Shown here: positions 1-12,644 of the stretch, piece by piece | How positions within the stretch are numbered: position 1 is the stretch's first letter | Layout: every line of letters starts with the position of its first letter | NCBI GenBank assembly: GCA_036172665.1 | Contig: CM069870.1 | Location: 43,916,001 to 43,980,000, forward strand | Origin: Prosopocoilus inquinatus | Taxonomy: Eukaryota; Arthropoda; Insecta; Coleoptera; Lucanidae | Direction of reading: 5' to 3' | DNA length: 64,000 nucleotides | Program-made: the position numbers and the translations under genes | Notes under the pieces: generated by a model | What the model was told of the DNA's origin: nothing | The model's input: the letters and a program-made list of their open reading frames with translations, nothing else | Database searches by the model: none

Positions 1-134
1 CGTTGTTCCTGTGCTGTATCTAATCGATCCTTACCCATGTATCATGTTATTTGGCGTTTCGATGGACTCCAGTAGCTCTGATGTGAGATACGACGTTTTC
101 TGACGCAGCAGAAGCTGGAAATAGTTTTAAATGA

Positions 135-156
135 AACAACACGTATTAGTGTTGTT
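135..156. repeat. Perfect 8-bp dyad in one monomer subtype
   Basis: AACAACAC, a 6-base loop GTATTA, then GTGTTGTT form perfectly complementary arms across the monomer junction. The same perfect form recurs at 5041-5062, 7861-7882, 9202-9223, 9947-9968 and in their higher-order copies. Most other monomers carry AGCG instead of AGTG, which keeps the outer 6-bp arms AACAAC/GTTGTT but introduces one mismatch. Monomers with CGCATTAGCG can pair GC with GC around an ATTA loop, with a 2-base bulge. Dyad symmetry is a known trend in centromeric satellites; whether this one extrudes or binds a protein cannot be judged from sequence alone. Confidence 0.75.
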
Positions 157-1193
157 CCTGTGATGTATCTAAACGATCCTTACTCATCTATCATGTTATT
201 TGACGTTTGGATGGACTCCAGTAACTCTGATGTGAGATACGAAATTTTCGGACCCAGCAGAAGCTGGAAATAGTTTTAAACGAAACAACACGTATTAGCG
301 TTGTTCCTGTGATGTATCTAATCGATCCTTACTCATCTATCATGTTATTTTACGTTTCGATGGACTCCAGTATCTCTAATGTGAGATACGAAATTTTCGG
401 ACGCAGCAGAAGCTGGAAATAGTTTTAAAAGAAACAACACGCATTAGCGTTGTTCCTGTGATGTATCTAATCGATCCTTACTTAGCTACTATGTTACTTG
501 ACGTTTCGATGGACTCCAGTAACTCTAATGTGAGATACGAAATTTTCGGACGCAGCAGAAACTGGAAATAGTTTTAAACGAAACAACACGCATTAGCGTT
601 GTTCCTGTGATGTATCTAATCGATCCTTACTTATCTATCATGTTATTTGACGTTTGGATGGACTCCAGTAACCCTGACGTGAGATACGAAGTTCTCGGAC
701 GCAGCAGAAGCTGGAAATTGTTTTAAACGAAACAACACGTATTAGCGGTTTTTCTGTGATGTATCTAATCGATCCTTACTCATCTATCATGTTATTTGGC
801 GTTTCGATGGAATCCAGTAACTTTGATGTGAGATACGACGTTTTCGGACGCAGCAGAAGCTGGAAATAGTTTTAAATGAAACAACACGTATTAGCGTTGT
901 TCCTGTGCTGTATCTATTCGATCCTTACTCATATATCATGTTATTTGGCGTTTCGATGGACTCCAGTAGCTCTGATGTGAGATACAAAGTTTTTGGACGC
1001 AGCAGAAGCTGGAAATAGTTTTGAACGAAACAACACGTATTAGCGTTGTTCCTGTGATGTATCTAATCGATCCTTACTCATCTATCATGTTATTTGGCGT
1101 TTCGATGGACTCCAGTAACTTTGATGTGAGATACGAAGTTCTCGGACGCAGCTGAAGCTAGAAATAGTTTTAAACGAAACAACACGCATTAGC

Positions 1194-1331
1194 GTTGTTA
1201 CTGTGATGTATTTAATCGATCCTTACTTATCTATCATGTTATTTGACGTTTGGATGGACTCCAGTAAGTCTGAAAGTTTTTGGACGCAGCAGGAGCTGGA
1301 AATAGTTTTAAACGAAACAACACGTATTAGC
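1194..1331 (+). repeat. 138-bp monomer with 11-bp internal deletion (copy 1)
   Basis: This monomer runs AAGTCTGAAAGTTTTTGG where relatives read AAGTCTGATGTGAGATAC followed by AAAGTTTTTGG, so 11 bases are lost at about 1272-1273. The break falls between an A and an A, giving only 1 bp of microhomology. It is one of only three length-variant monomers of this kind in the window; all three are copies of one event. Confidence 0.95.
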
Positions 1332-2228
1332 GTTGTTCCTGTGCTGTATCTAATCGATCCTTACTCATATATCATGTTATTTGGCGTTTCGATGGACTCC
1401 AGTAGCTCTGATGTGAGATACGACGTTTTCGGACGCAGCAGAAGCTGGAAATAGTTTTAAACGAGACAACACGTATTAGCGTTGTTCCTGTGATGTATCT
1501 AATCGATAATTACTCATCTATCATGTTATTTGACGTTTGGATGGACTCCAGTAACCCTGACGTGAGATACGAAGTTCTCGGAGGCAGCAGAAGCTGGAAA
1601 TAGTTTTAAACGAAACAACACGTATTAGCGTTGTTCCTGTGATGTATCTAATCGATCCTTACTTATCTATCATGTTATTTGACGTTTGGATGGACTCCAG
1701 TAACCCTGACGTGAGATACGAAGTTCTCGGAGGCAGCAGAAGCTGGAAATAGTTTTAAACGAAACAGCACGTATTAGCGTTGTTCCTGTGATGTATCTAA
1801 TCGATCCTTACTCATCTATCATGTTATTTGACGTTTGGATGGACTCCAGTAACTCTGATGTGAGATACAAAGTCTTTGGACGCAGCAGAAGCTGGAAATA
1901 GTTTTAAACGAAACAACACGCATTAGCGTTGTTCCTGTGATGTATCTAATCGATCCTTACTTATCTATCATGTTATTTGACGTTTGGATGGACTCCAGTA
2001 ACCCTGACGTGAGATACGAAGTTCTCGGAGGCAGCAGAAGCTGAAAATAGTTTTAAACGAAACAACACGTATTAGCGTTGTTCCTGTGATGTATCTAATC
2101 GATCCTTACTCATCTATCATGCTATTTGACGTTTGGATGGACTCCAGTAACTCTAATGTGAGATACGAAATTTTCGGACGCAGCAGAAGCTGGAAATAGT
2201 TTTAAACGAAACAACACGCATTAGCGTT

Positions 2229-2445
2229 GTTCCTGTGATGTATCTAATCGATCCTTACTTATCTATCATGTTATTTGACGTTTGGATGTACTCCAGTAAC
2301 CCTGAAGTGAGATACGAAGTTCTCGGACGCAGCAGAAGCTGGAAATAGTTTTAAACGAAACAACACGTATTAGCGTTGTTCCTGTGATGTATCTAATCGA
2401 TCCTTACTCATCTATCATGTTATTTGACGTTTGGATGGACTCCAG
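2229..2445 (+). repeat. Junction monomers between the partial block and block A
   Basis: About 1.5 ordinary monomers lie between the end of the 33-monomer match and the point where the block A/B homology begins. They carry private changes (GGATGTACTCC near 2284 and CCTGAAGTGAG near 2300) not seen in other copies. The 149-bp register is kept across the junction, so the exchange was in phase. Confidence 0.7.
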
Positions 2446-5400
2446 TAACCCTGACGTGAGATACGAAGTTCTCGGACGCAGCAGAAGCTGGAAATAGTTT
2501 TAAACGAAACAACACGTATTAGCGTTGTTCCTGTGATGTATCTAATCGATCCTTACTCATCTATCATGTTATTTGACGTTTGGATGGACTCCAGTAACTC
2601 TGATGTGAGATGCAAAGTTTTTGGACGCAGCAGAACCTGGAAATAGTTTTGAACGAAACAACACGTATTAGCGTTGTTCCTGTGACGTATCTAATCGATC
2701 CTTACTCATCTATCATGTTATTTGGCGTTTCGATGGACTCCAGTATCTCTGATGTGAGATACGACGTTTTCGGACGCAGCAGAAGCTGGAAATAGTTTTA
2801 AACGAAACAACACGTATTAGCGTTGTTCCTGTGATGTATCTAATCGATCCTTACTCATCTATCATGTTATTTGACGTTTCGATGGACTCCAGTAACTCTA
2901 ATGTGAGATACGAAATTTTCGGACGCAGCAGAAGCTGGAAATAGTTTTAAACGAAACAACACGCATTAGCGTTGTTCCTGTGATGTATCTAATCGATCCT
3001 TACTCATCTATCATGTTATTTGACGTTTCGATGGACTCCAGTAACTCTAATGTGAGATACGAAATTTTCGGACGCAGCAGAAGCTGGAAATAGTTTTAAA
3101 CGAAACAACACGCATTAGCGTTGTTCCTGTGATGTATCTAATCGATCCTTACTTATCTATCATGTTGTTTGACGTTTGGATGGACTCCAGTAACCCTGAC
3201 GTGAGATACGAAGTTCTCGGACGCAGCAGAAGCTGGAAATAGTTTTAAACGAAACAACACGCATTAGCGTTGTTCCTGTGATGTATCTAATCGATCCTTA
3301 CTTATCTATCATGTTATTTGACGTTTGGATGGACTCCAGTAACCCTGACGTGAGATACGAAGTTCTCGGAGGCAGCAGAAGCTGGAAATAGTTTTAAACG
3401 AAACAACACGTATTAGCGTTGTTCCTGTGATGTATCTAATCGATCCTTACTCATCTACCATGTTATTTGACGTTTGGATGGACTCCAGTAACTCTGATGT
3501 GAGATACAAAGTCTTTGGACGCAGCAGAAGCTGGAAATAGTTTTAAACGAAACAACACGCATTAGCGTTGTTCCTGTGATGTATCTAATCGATCCTTACT
3601 CATCTATCATGTTATTTGACGTTTGGATGGACTCCAGTAACCCTGACGTGAGATACGAAGTTCTCGGAGGCAGCAGAAGCTGGAAATAGTTTTAAACGAA
3701 ACAACACGTATTAGCGTTGTTCCTGTGATGTATCTAATCGATCCTTACTTATCTATCATGTTATTTGACGTTTGGATGGACTCCAGTAACCCTGACGTGA
3801 GATACGAAGTTCCCGGAGGCAGCAGAAGCTGGAAATAGTTTTAAACGAAACAACACGTATTAGCGTTGTTCCTGTGATGTATCTAATCGATCCTTACTCA
3901 TCTATCATGTTATTTGACGTTTGGATGGACTCCAGTAACCCTGACGTGAGATACGAAGTTCTCGGAGGCAGCAGAATCTGGAAATAGTTTTAAACGAAAC
4001 AACACGTATTAGCGTTGTTCCTGTGATGTATCTAATCGATCCTTACTCATCTATCATGTTATTTGACGTTTGGATGGACTCCAGTAACTCTGATGTGAGA
4101 TACAAAGTTTTTGGACGCAGCAGGAGCTGGAAATAGTTTGAAACGAAACAACACGCATTAGCGTTATTCCTGTAATGTATCTAATCGATCCTTACTTATC
4201 TATCATGTTATTTGACGTTTGGATGGACTCCAGTAACCCTGATGTGAGATACGAAGTTCTCGGACGCAGCAGAATCTGGAAATAGTTTTAAACGAAACAA
4301 CACGCATTAGCGTTGTTCCTGTGATGTATCTAATCGATCCTTACTTATCTATCATGTTATTTGACGTTTGGATGGACTCCAGTAACCCTGACGTGAGATA
4401 CGAAGTTCTCGGAGGCAACAGAAGCTGGAAATAGTTTTAAACGAAACAACACGTATTAGCGTTGTTCCTGTGATGTATCTAATCGATCCTTACTCATCTA
4501 TCATGTTATTTGACGTTTGGATGGACTCCAGTAACTCTGATGTGAGATACAAAGTCCTTGGACGCAGCAGAAGCTGGAAATAGTTTTGAAGGAAACAACA
4601 CGTATTAGCGTTGTTCCTGTGATGTATCTAATCGATCCTTACTCATCTATCATGTTATTTGACGTTTGGATGGACTCCAGTAACTCTGATGTGAGATACG
4701 AAGTTCTCGGACGCAGCTGAAGCTAGAAATAGTTTTAAACGAAACAACACGCATTAGCGTTGTTACTGTGATGTATCTAATCGATCCTTACTTATCTATC
4801 ATGTTATTTGACGTTTGGATGGACTCCAGTAAGTCTGATGTGAGATACAAAGTTTTTGGACGCAGCATAAGCTGGAAATAGTTTTAAACGAAACAACACG
4901 TATTAGCGTTGTTCCTGTGCTGTATCTAATCGATCCTTACCCATGTATCATGTTATTTGGCGTTTCGATGGACTCCAGTAGCTCTGATGTGAGATACGAC
5001 GTTTTCTGACGCAGCAGAAGCTGGAAATAGTTTTAAATGAAACAACACGTATTAGTGTTGTTCCTGTGATGTATCTAAACGATCCTTACTCATCTATCAT
5101 GTTATTTGACGTTTGGATGGACTCCAGTAACTCTGATGTGAGATACGAAATTTTCGGACCCAGCAGAAGCTGGAAATAGTTTTAAACGAAACAACACGTA
5201 TTAGCGTTGTTCCTGTGATGTATCTAATCGATCCTTACTCATCTATCATGTTATTTTACGTTTCGATGGACTCCAGTATCTCTAATGTGAGATACGAAAT
5301 TTTCGGACGCAGCAGAAGCTGGAAATAGTTTTAAAAGAAACAACACGCATTAGCGTTGTTCCTGTGATGTATCTAATCGATCCTTACTTAGCTACTATGT

Positions 5401-6099
5401 TACTTGACGTTTCGATGGACTCCAGTAACTCTAATGTGAGATACGAAATTTTCGGACGCAGCAGAAACTGGAAATAGTTTTAAACGAAACAACACGCATT
5501 AGCGTTGTTCCTGTGATGTATCTAATCGATCCTTACTTATCTATCATGTTATTTGACGTTTGGATGGACTCCAGTAACCCTGACGTGAGATACGAAGTTC
5601 TCGGACGCAGCAGAAGCTGGAAATTGTTTTAAACGAAACAACACGTATTAGCGGTTTTTCTGTGATGTATCTAATCGATCCTTACTCATCTATCATGTTA
5701 TTTGGCGTTTCGATGGAATCCAGTAACTTTGATGTGAGATACGACGTTTTCGGACGCAGCAGAAGCTGGAAATAGTTTTAAATGAAACAACACGTATTAG
5801 CGTTGTTCCTGTGCTGTATCTATTCGATCCTTACTCATATATCATGTTATTTGGCGTTTCGATGGACTCCAGTAGCTCTGATGTGAGATACAAAGTTTTT
5901 GGACGCAGCAGAAGCTGGAAATAGTTTTGAACGAAACAACACGTATTAGCGTTGTTCCTGTGATGTATCTAATCGATCCTTACTCATCTATCATGTTATT
6001 TGGCGTTTCGATGGACTCCAGTAACTTTGATGTGAGATACGAAGTTCTCGGACGCAGCTGAAGCTAGAAATAGTTTTAAACGAAACAACACGCATTAGC

Positions 6100-6237
6100 G
6101 TTGTTACTGTGATGTATTTAATCGATCCTTACTTATCTATCATGTTATTTGACGTTTGGATGGACTCCAGTAAGTCTGAAAGTTTTTGGACGCAGCAGGA
6201 GCTGGAAATAGTTTTAAACGAAACAACACGTATTAGC
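6100..6237 (+). repeat. 138-bp monomer with 11-bp internal deletion (copy 2)
   Basis: This copy has the same deletion as the monomer at 1194, 4906 bp away, and the same neighbours on both sides. Each carries the TGTATTTAATCG variant just after the monomer start. The lesion therefore predates the 33-monomer duplication and serves as a marker of it. Confidence 0.95.
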
Positions 6238-8690
6238 GTTGTTCCTGTGCTGTATCTAATCGATCCTTACTCATATATCATGTTATTTGGCGTTTCGATG
6301 GACTCCAGTAGCTCTGATGTGAGATACGACGTTTTCGGACGCAGCAGAAGCTGGAAATAGTTTTAAACGAGACAACACGTATTAGCGTTGTTCCTGTGAT
6401 GTATCTAATCGATAATTACTCATCTATCATGTTATTTGACGTTTGGATGGACTCCAGTAACCCTGACGTGAGATACGAAGTTCTCGGAGGCAGCAGAAGC
6501 TGGAAATAGTTTTAAACGAAACAACACGTATTAGCGTTGTTCCTGTGATGTATCTAATCGATCCTTACTTATCTATCATGTTATTTGACGTTTGGATGGA
6601 CTCCAGTAACCCTGACGTGAGATACGAAGTTCTCGGAGGCAGCAGAAGCTGGAAATAGTTTTAAACGAAACAGCACGTATTAGCGTTGTTCCTGTGATGT
6701 ATCTAATCGATCCTTACTCATCTATCATGTTATTTGACGTTTGGATGGACTCCAGTAACTCTGATGTGAGATACAAAGTCTTTGGACGCAGCAGAAGCTG
6801 GAAATAGTTTTAAACGAAACAACACGCATTAGCGTTGTTCCTGTGATGTATCTAATCGATCCTTACTTATCTATCATGTTATTTGACGTTTGGATGGACT
6901 CCAGTAACCCTGACGTGAGATACGAAGTTCTCGGAGGCAGCAGAAGCTGAAAATAGTTTTAAACGAAACAACACGTATTAGCGTTGTTCCTGTGATGTAT
7001 CTAATCGATCCTTACTCATCTATCATGCTATTTGACGTTTGGATGGACTCCAGTAACTCTAATGTGAGATACGAAATTTTCGGACGCAGCAGAAGCTGGA
7101 AATAGTTTTAAACGAAACAACACGCATTAGCGTTATTCCTGTAATGTATCTAATCGATCCTTACTTATCTATCATGTTATTTGACGTTTGGATGGACTCC
7201 AGTAACCCTGACGTGAGATACGAAGTTCTCGGACGCAGCAGAAGCTGGAAATAGTTTTAAACGAAACAACACGCATTAGCGTTGTTCCTGTGATGTATCT
7301 AATCGATCCTTACTTATCTATCATGTTATTTGACGTTTGGATGGACTCCAGTAACTCTGACGTGAGATAAGAAGTTCTCGGAGGCAGCAGAAGCTGGAAA
7401 TAGTTTTAAACGAAACAACACGTATTAGCGTTGTTCCTGTGATGTATCTAATCGATCCTTACTCATCTATCATGTTATTTGACGTTTGGATGGACTCCAG
7501 TAACTCTGATGTGAGATACAAAGTTTTTGGACGCAGCAGGAGCTGGAAATAGTTTGAAACGAAACAACACGTATTTGCGTTGTTCCTGTGCTGTAACTAA
7601 TCGATCCTTACTCATATATCATGTTATTTGGCGTTTCGATGGACTCCAGTAGCTCTGATGTGAGATACGACGTTTTCGGACGCAGCAGAAGCTGGAAATA
7701 GTTTTAAACGAAACAACACGTATTAGCGTTGTTCCTGTGATGTATCTAATCGATCCTTACTTATCTATCATGTTATTTGACGTTTGGATGGACTCCAGTA
7801 ACCCTGACGTGAGATACGAAGTTCTCGGACGCAGCAGAAGCTGGAAATAGTTTTAAATGAAACAACACGTATTAGTGTTGTTCCTGTGATGTATCTAAAC
7901 GATCCTTACTCATCTATCATGCTATTTGACGTTTGGATGGACTCCAGTAACTCTAATGTGAGATACGAAATTTTCGGACGCAGCAGAAGCTGGAAATAGT
8001 TTTAAACGAAACAACACGTATTAGCGTTGTTCCTGTGATGTATCTAATCGATCCTTACTCATCTATCATGCTATTTGACGTTTTTATGGACTCCAGTAAC
8101 TCTAATGTGAGATACGAAATTTTCGGACGCAGCAGAAGCTGGAAATAGTTTTAAACGAAACAACACGCATTAGCGTTGTTCCTGTGATGTATCTAATCGA
8201 TCCTTACTCATCTATCATGTTATTTGGCGTTTCGATGGAATCCAGTAACTCTGATGTGAGATAAAAAGTTTTCGGACGCAGCAGAAGCTGGAAATAGTTT
8301 TGAAGGAAACAACACGTATTAGCGTTGTTCCTGTGATGTATCTAATCGATCCTTACTCATCTATCATGTTATTTGACGTTTGGATGGACTCCAGTAACTC
8401 TGATGTGAGATACGAAATTTTCGGACGCAGCAGAAGCTGGAAATAGTTTTAAACGAAACAACACGCATTAGCGTTATTCCTGTAATGTATCTAATCGATC
8501 CTTACTTATCTATCATGTTATTTGACGTTTGGATGGACTCCAGTAACCCTGACGTGAGATACGAAGTTCTCGGACGCAGCAGAAGCTGGAAATAGTTTTA
8601 AACGAAACAACACGCATTAGCGTTGTTCCTGTGATGTATCTAATCGATCCTTACTTATCTATCATGTTATTTGACGTTTGGATGGACTCC

Positions 8691-10140
8691 AGTAACCCTG
8701 ACGTGAGATACGAAGTTCTCGGACGCAGCTGAAGCTAGAAATAGTCTTAAACGAAACAACACGCATTAGCGTTGTTACTGTGATGTATCTAATCGATCCT
8801 TACTTATCTATCATGTTATTTGACGTTTGGATGGACTCCAGTAAGTCTGATGTGAGATACAAAGTTTTTGGACGCAGCAGGAGCTGGAAATAGTTTTAAA
8901 CGAAACAACACGTATTAGCGTTGTTCCTGTGCTGTTTCTAATCGATCCTTACTCATGTATCATGTTATTTGGCGTTTCGATGGACTCCAGTAGCTCTGAT
9001 GTGAGATACGACGTTTTCGGTCGCAGCAGAAGCTGGAAATAGTTTTTAACGAAACAACACGTATTAGCGTTGTTCCTGTGATGTATCTAATCGATCCTTA
9101 CTTATCTATCATGTTATTTGACGTTTGGATGGACTCCATTAACCCTGACGTGAGATACGAAGTTCTCGGACGCAGCAGAAGCTGGAAATAGTTTTAAATT
9201 AAACAACACGTATTAGTGTTGTTCCTGTGATGTATCTAAACGATCCTTACTCATCTATCATGCTATTTGACGTTTGGATGGACTCCAGTAACTCTAATGT
9301 GAGATACGAAATTTTCGGACGCAGCAGAAGCTGGAAATAGTTTTAAACGAAACAACACGTATTAGCGTTGTTCCTGTGATGTATCTAATCGATCCTTACT
9401 TATCTATCATGTTATTTGACGTTTGGATGGACTCCATTAACCCTGACGTGAGATACGAAGTTCTCGGACGCAGCTGAAGCTAGAAATAGTCTTAAACGAA
9501 ACAACACGCATTAGCGTTGTTACTGTGATGTATCTAATCGATCCTTACTTATCTATCATGTTATTTGACGTTTGGATGGACTCCAGTAAGTCTGATGTGA
9601 GATACAAAGTTTTTGGACGCAGCAGGAGCTGGAAATAGTTTTAAACGAAACAACACGTATTAGCGTTGTTCCTGTGCTGTTTCTAATCGATCCTTACTCA
9701 TGTATCATGTTATTTGGCGTTTCGATGGACTCCAGTAGCTCTGATGTGAGATACGACGTTTTCGGACGCAGCAGAAGCTGGAAATAGTTTTAAACGAAAC
9801 AACACGTATTAGCGTTGTTCCTGTGATGTATCTAATCGATCCTTACTTATCTATCATGTTATTTGACGTTTGGATGGACTCCATTAACCCTGACGTGAGA
9901 TACGAAGTTCTCGGACGCAGCAGAAGCTGGAAATAGTTTTAAATGAAACAACACGTATTAGTGTTGTTCCTGTGATGTATCTAAACGATCCTTACTCATC
10001 TATCATGCTATTTGACGTTTGGATGAACTCCAGTAACTCTAATGTGAGATACGAAATTTTCGGACGCAGCAGAAGCTGGAAATAGTTTTAAACGAAACAA
10101 CACGTATTAGCGTTGTTCCTGTGATGTATCTAATCGATCC
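8691..10140 (+). repeat. Local 5-monomer tandem duplication in block A
   Basis: Two successive runs of five monomers are offset by 745 bp (5 x 149). Shared rare variants are ATAGTCTTAAACG at 8741 and 9486, CTGTTTCTAATCG near 8932 and 9677, and CCATTAACC near 9136 and 9881. The copies differ at CGGTCGCAG (9019) versus CGGACGCAG, and at GTTTTTAAC versus GTTTTAAAC. The same pair is present in block B about 14.9 kb downstream, so it predates the A/B duplication. Confidence 0.85.
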
Positions 10141-12320
10141 TTACTCATCTATCATGTTATTTGACGTTTCGATGGACTCCAGTAACTCTAATGTGAGATA
10201 CGAAATTTTCGGACGCAGCAGAAGCTGGAAATAGTTTTAAAAGAAACAACACGCATTAGCGTTGTTCCTGTGATGTATCTAATCGATCCTTACTTAGCTA
10301 CTATGTTATTTGACGTTTCGATGGACTCCAGTAACTCTAATGTGAGATACGAAATTTTCGGACGCAGCAGAAGCTGGAAATAGTTTTAAACGAAACAACA
10401 CGCATTAGCGTTGTTCCTGTGATGTATCTAATCGATCCTTACTTATCTATCATGTTATTTGACGTTTGGATGGACTCCAGTAACCCTGACGTGAGATACG
10501 AAGTTCTCGGACGCAGCAGAAGCTGGAAATAGTTTTAAACGAAACAACACGTATTAGCGGTTTTTCTGTGATGTATCTAATCGATCCTTACTCATCTATC
10601 ATGTTATTTGGCGTTTCGATGGAATCCAGTAACTTTGATGTGAGATACGACGTTTTCGGACGCAGCAGAAGCTGGAAATACTTTTAAATGAAACAACACG
10701 TATTAGCGTTGTTCCTGTGCTGTATCTAATCGATCCTTACTCATATATCATATTATTTGGCGTTTCGATGGACTCCAGTAGCTCTGATGTGAGATACAAA
10801 GTTTTTGGACGCAGCAGAAGCTGGAAATAGTTTTGAACGAAACAACACGTATTAGCGTTGTTCCTGTGATGTATCTAATCGATCCTTACTCATCTATCAT
10901 GTTATTTGGCGTTTCGATGGACTCCAGTAACCCTGACGTGAGATACGAAGTTCTCGGAGGCAGCAGAAGCTGGAAATAGTTTTAAACGAAACAACACGTA
11001 TTAGCGTTGTTCCTGTGATGTATCTAATCGATCCTTACTTATCTATCATGTTATTTGACGTTTGGATGGACTCCAGTAACCCTGACGTGAGATGCGAAGT
11101 TCTCGGAGGCAGCAGAAGCTGGAAATAGTTTTAAACGAAACAACACGTATTAGCGTTGTTCCTGTGATGTATCTAATCGATCCTTACTCATCTATCATGT
11201 TATTTGACGTTTGGATGGACTCCAGTAACTCTGATGTGAGATACAAAGTCTTTGGACGCAGCAGAAGCTGGAAATAGTTTTAAACGAAACAACACGCATT
11301 AGCGTTGTTCCTGTGATGTATCTAATCGATCCTTACTTATCTATCATGTTATTTGACGTTTGGATGGACTCCAGTAACCCTGACGTGAGATACGAAGTTC
11401 TCGGAGGCAGCAGAAGCTGGAAATAGTTTTAAACGAAACAACACGTATTAGCGTTGTTCCTGTGATGTATCTAATCGATCCTTACTCATCTATCATGCTA
11501 TTTGACGTTTGGATGGACTCCAGTAACTCTAATGTGAGATACGAAATTTTCGGACGCAGCAGAAGCTGGAAATAGTTTTAAACGAAACAACACGCATTAG
11601 CGTTATTCCTGTAATGTATCTAATCGATCCTTACTTATCTATCATGTTATTTGACGTTTGGATGGACTCCAGTAACCCTGACGTGAGATACGAAGTTCTC
11701 GGAGGCAGCAGAAGCTGGAAATAGTTTTAAACGAAACAACACGTATTAGCGTTGTTCCTGTGCTGTATCTAATCGATCCTTACTCATATATCATGTTATT
11801 TGGCGTTTCGATGGACTCCAGTAGCTCTGATGTGAGATACGACGTTTTCGGACGCAGCAGAAGCTGGAAATAGTTTTAAACGAGACAACACGTATTAGCG
11901 TTGTTCCTGTGATGTATCTAATCGATAATTACTCATCTATCATGTTATTTGACGTTTCGATGGACTCCAGTAACTCTAATGTGAGATACAATGTTTTTGG
12001 ACGCAGCAGAACCTGGAAATAGTTTTGAACGAAACAACACGTATTAGCGTTGTTCCTGTGATGTATCTAATCGATCCTTACTCATCTATCATGTTATTTG
12101 GCGTTTCGATGGACTCCAGTAGCTCTGATGTGAGATACGACGTTTTCGGACGCAGCAGAAGCTGGAAATAGTTTTAAACGAAACAACACGTATTAGCGTT
12201 GTTCCTGTGATGTATCTAATCGATCCTTACTCATCTATCATGTTATTTGACATTTCGATGGACTCCAGTAACTCTAATGTGAGATACGAAATTTTCGGAC
12301 GCAGCAGAAGCTGGAAATAG

Positions 12321-12328
12321 GTTTAAAC
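12321..12328. repeat. GTTTAAAC marker of the most-copied segment
   Basis: The variant AATAGGTTTAAACG creates an 8-bp palindrome in place of the usual AATAGTTTTAAACG. It occurs six times, at 12321, 27210, 36597, 42407, 49558 and 55220, always followed by the CTATCGTG monomer and then the CAGCGGAAGC/AAATAATTTT monomer. It is a practical label for the segment that has been copied in A, B, C, the shuffled zone, D1 and D2. Confidence 0.9.
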
Positions 12329-12644
12329 GAAACAACACGCATTAGCGTTGTTCCTGTGATGTATCTAATCGATCCTTACTTATCTATCGTGTTATTTGAC
12401 GTTTGGATGGACTCCAGTAACCCTGACGTGAGATACGAAGTTCTCGGACGCAGCGGAAGCTGGAAATAATTTTAAACGAAACAACACGTATTAGCGTTGT
12501 TCCTGTGATGTATCTAATCGATCCTTACTCATCTATCATGTTATTTGACGTTTCGATGGACTCCAGTAACTCTAATGTGAGATACGAAATTTTCAGACGC
12601 AGCAGAAGCTGGAAATAGTTTTAAACGAAACAACACGCATTAGC

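Larger units (their letters stand above)
1..2228 (+). repeat. Partial higher-order block, copy 1 of a 33-monomer repeat
   Basis: This stretch matches 4907-7134 at an offset of 4906 bp, which equals 33 monomers minus the 11-bp deletion carried in both. Rare shared variants confirm common descent: ACCCATGT near 35, TTCTGACGCAGC near 100, ATTTTACG near 350, GGTTTTTCTG near 748, TATTCGATCC near 916, GATAATTACT near 1505 and CAGCACG near 1767. I saw no difference between the two copies by eye. The match ends at 2229, where the 4907 copy switches to a GTTATTCCTGTAATG monomer. The block is cut by the left edge of the window. Confidence 0.9.

Noticed and set aside
52..75. CENP-B box-like match TTCGATGGACTCCAG in monomers with GTTTCGATGG
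   Set aside because: Against the core TTCGNNNNANNCGGG only 7 of 9 fixed bases fit, with the CGGG half broken, and many monomers have TTTGGATGG instead. A second partial match on the minus strand (TTCGTATCTCACGTC) fits 6 of 9. Neither supports CENP-B binding.
52..75. tRNA B-box-like string GTTTCGATGGACTCC suggesting a tRNA-derived repeat
   Set aside because: There is no matching A box at the right distance, no cloverleaf and no poly-T terminator. The resemblance is a few bases only.
1203..1454. Open frame of 83 codons on the plus strand, repeated at 6109 and 20998
   Set aside because: It arises because the 11-bp deletion shifts the frame across two monomers. It is made only of satellite sequence, has no ribosome-binding or promoter context, and the same peptide pieces appear in other frames of neighbouring monomers.
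2610..2795. 61-codon plus-strand open frames (also at 11092, 16307, 25981, 35368, 48329, 53991) and the 73-codon one at 42185
   Set aside because: All are chance frames through one or two satellite monomers, starting where a TAC to TGC change makes an ATG or where a 1-bp deletion joins frames. A 149-bp period cannot keep a frame, so these are not genes or a tandem-repeat protein.
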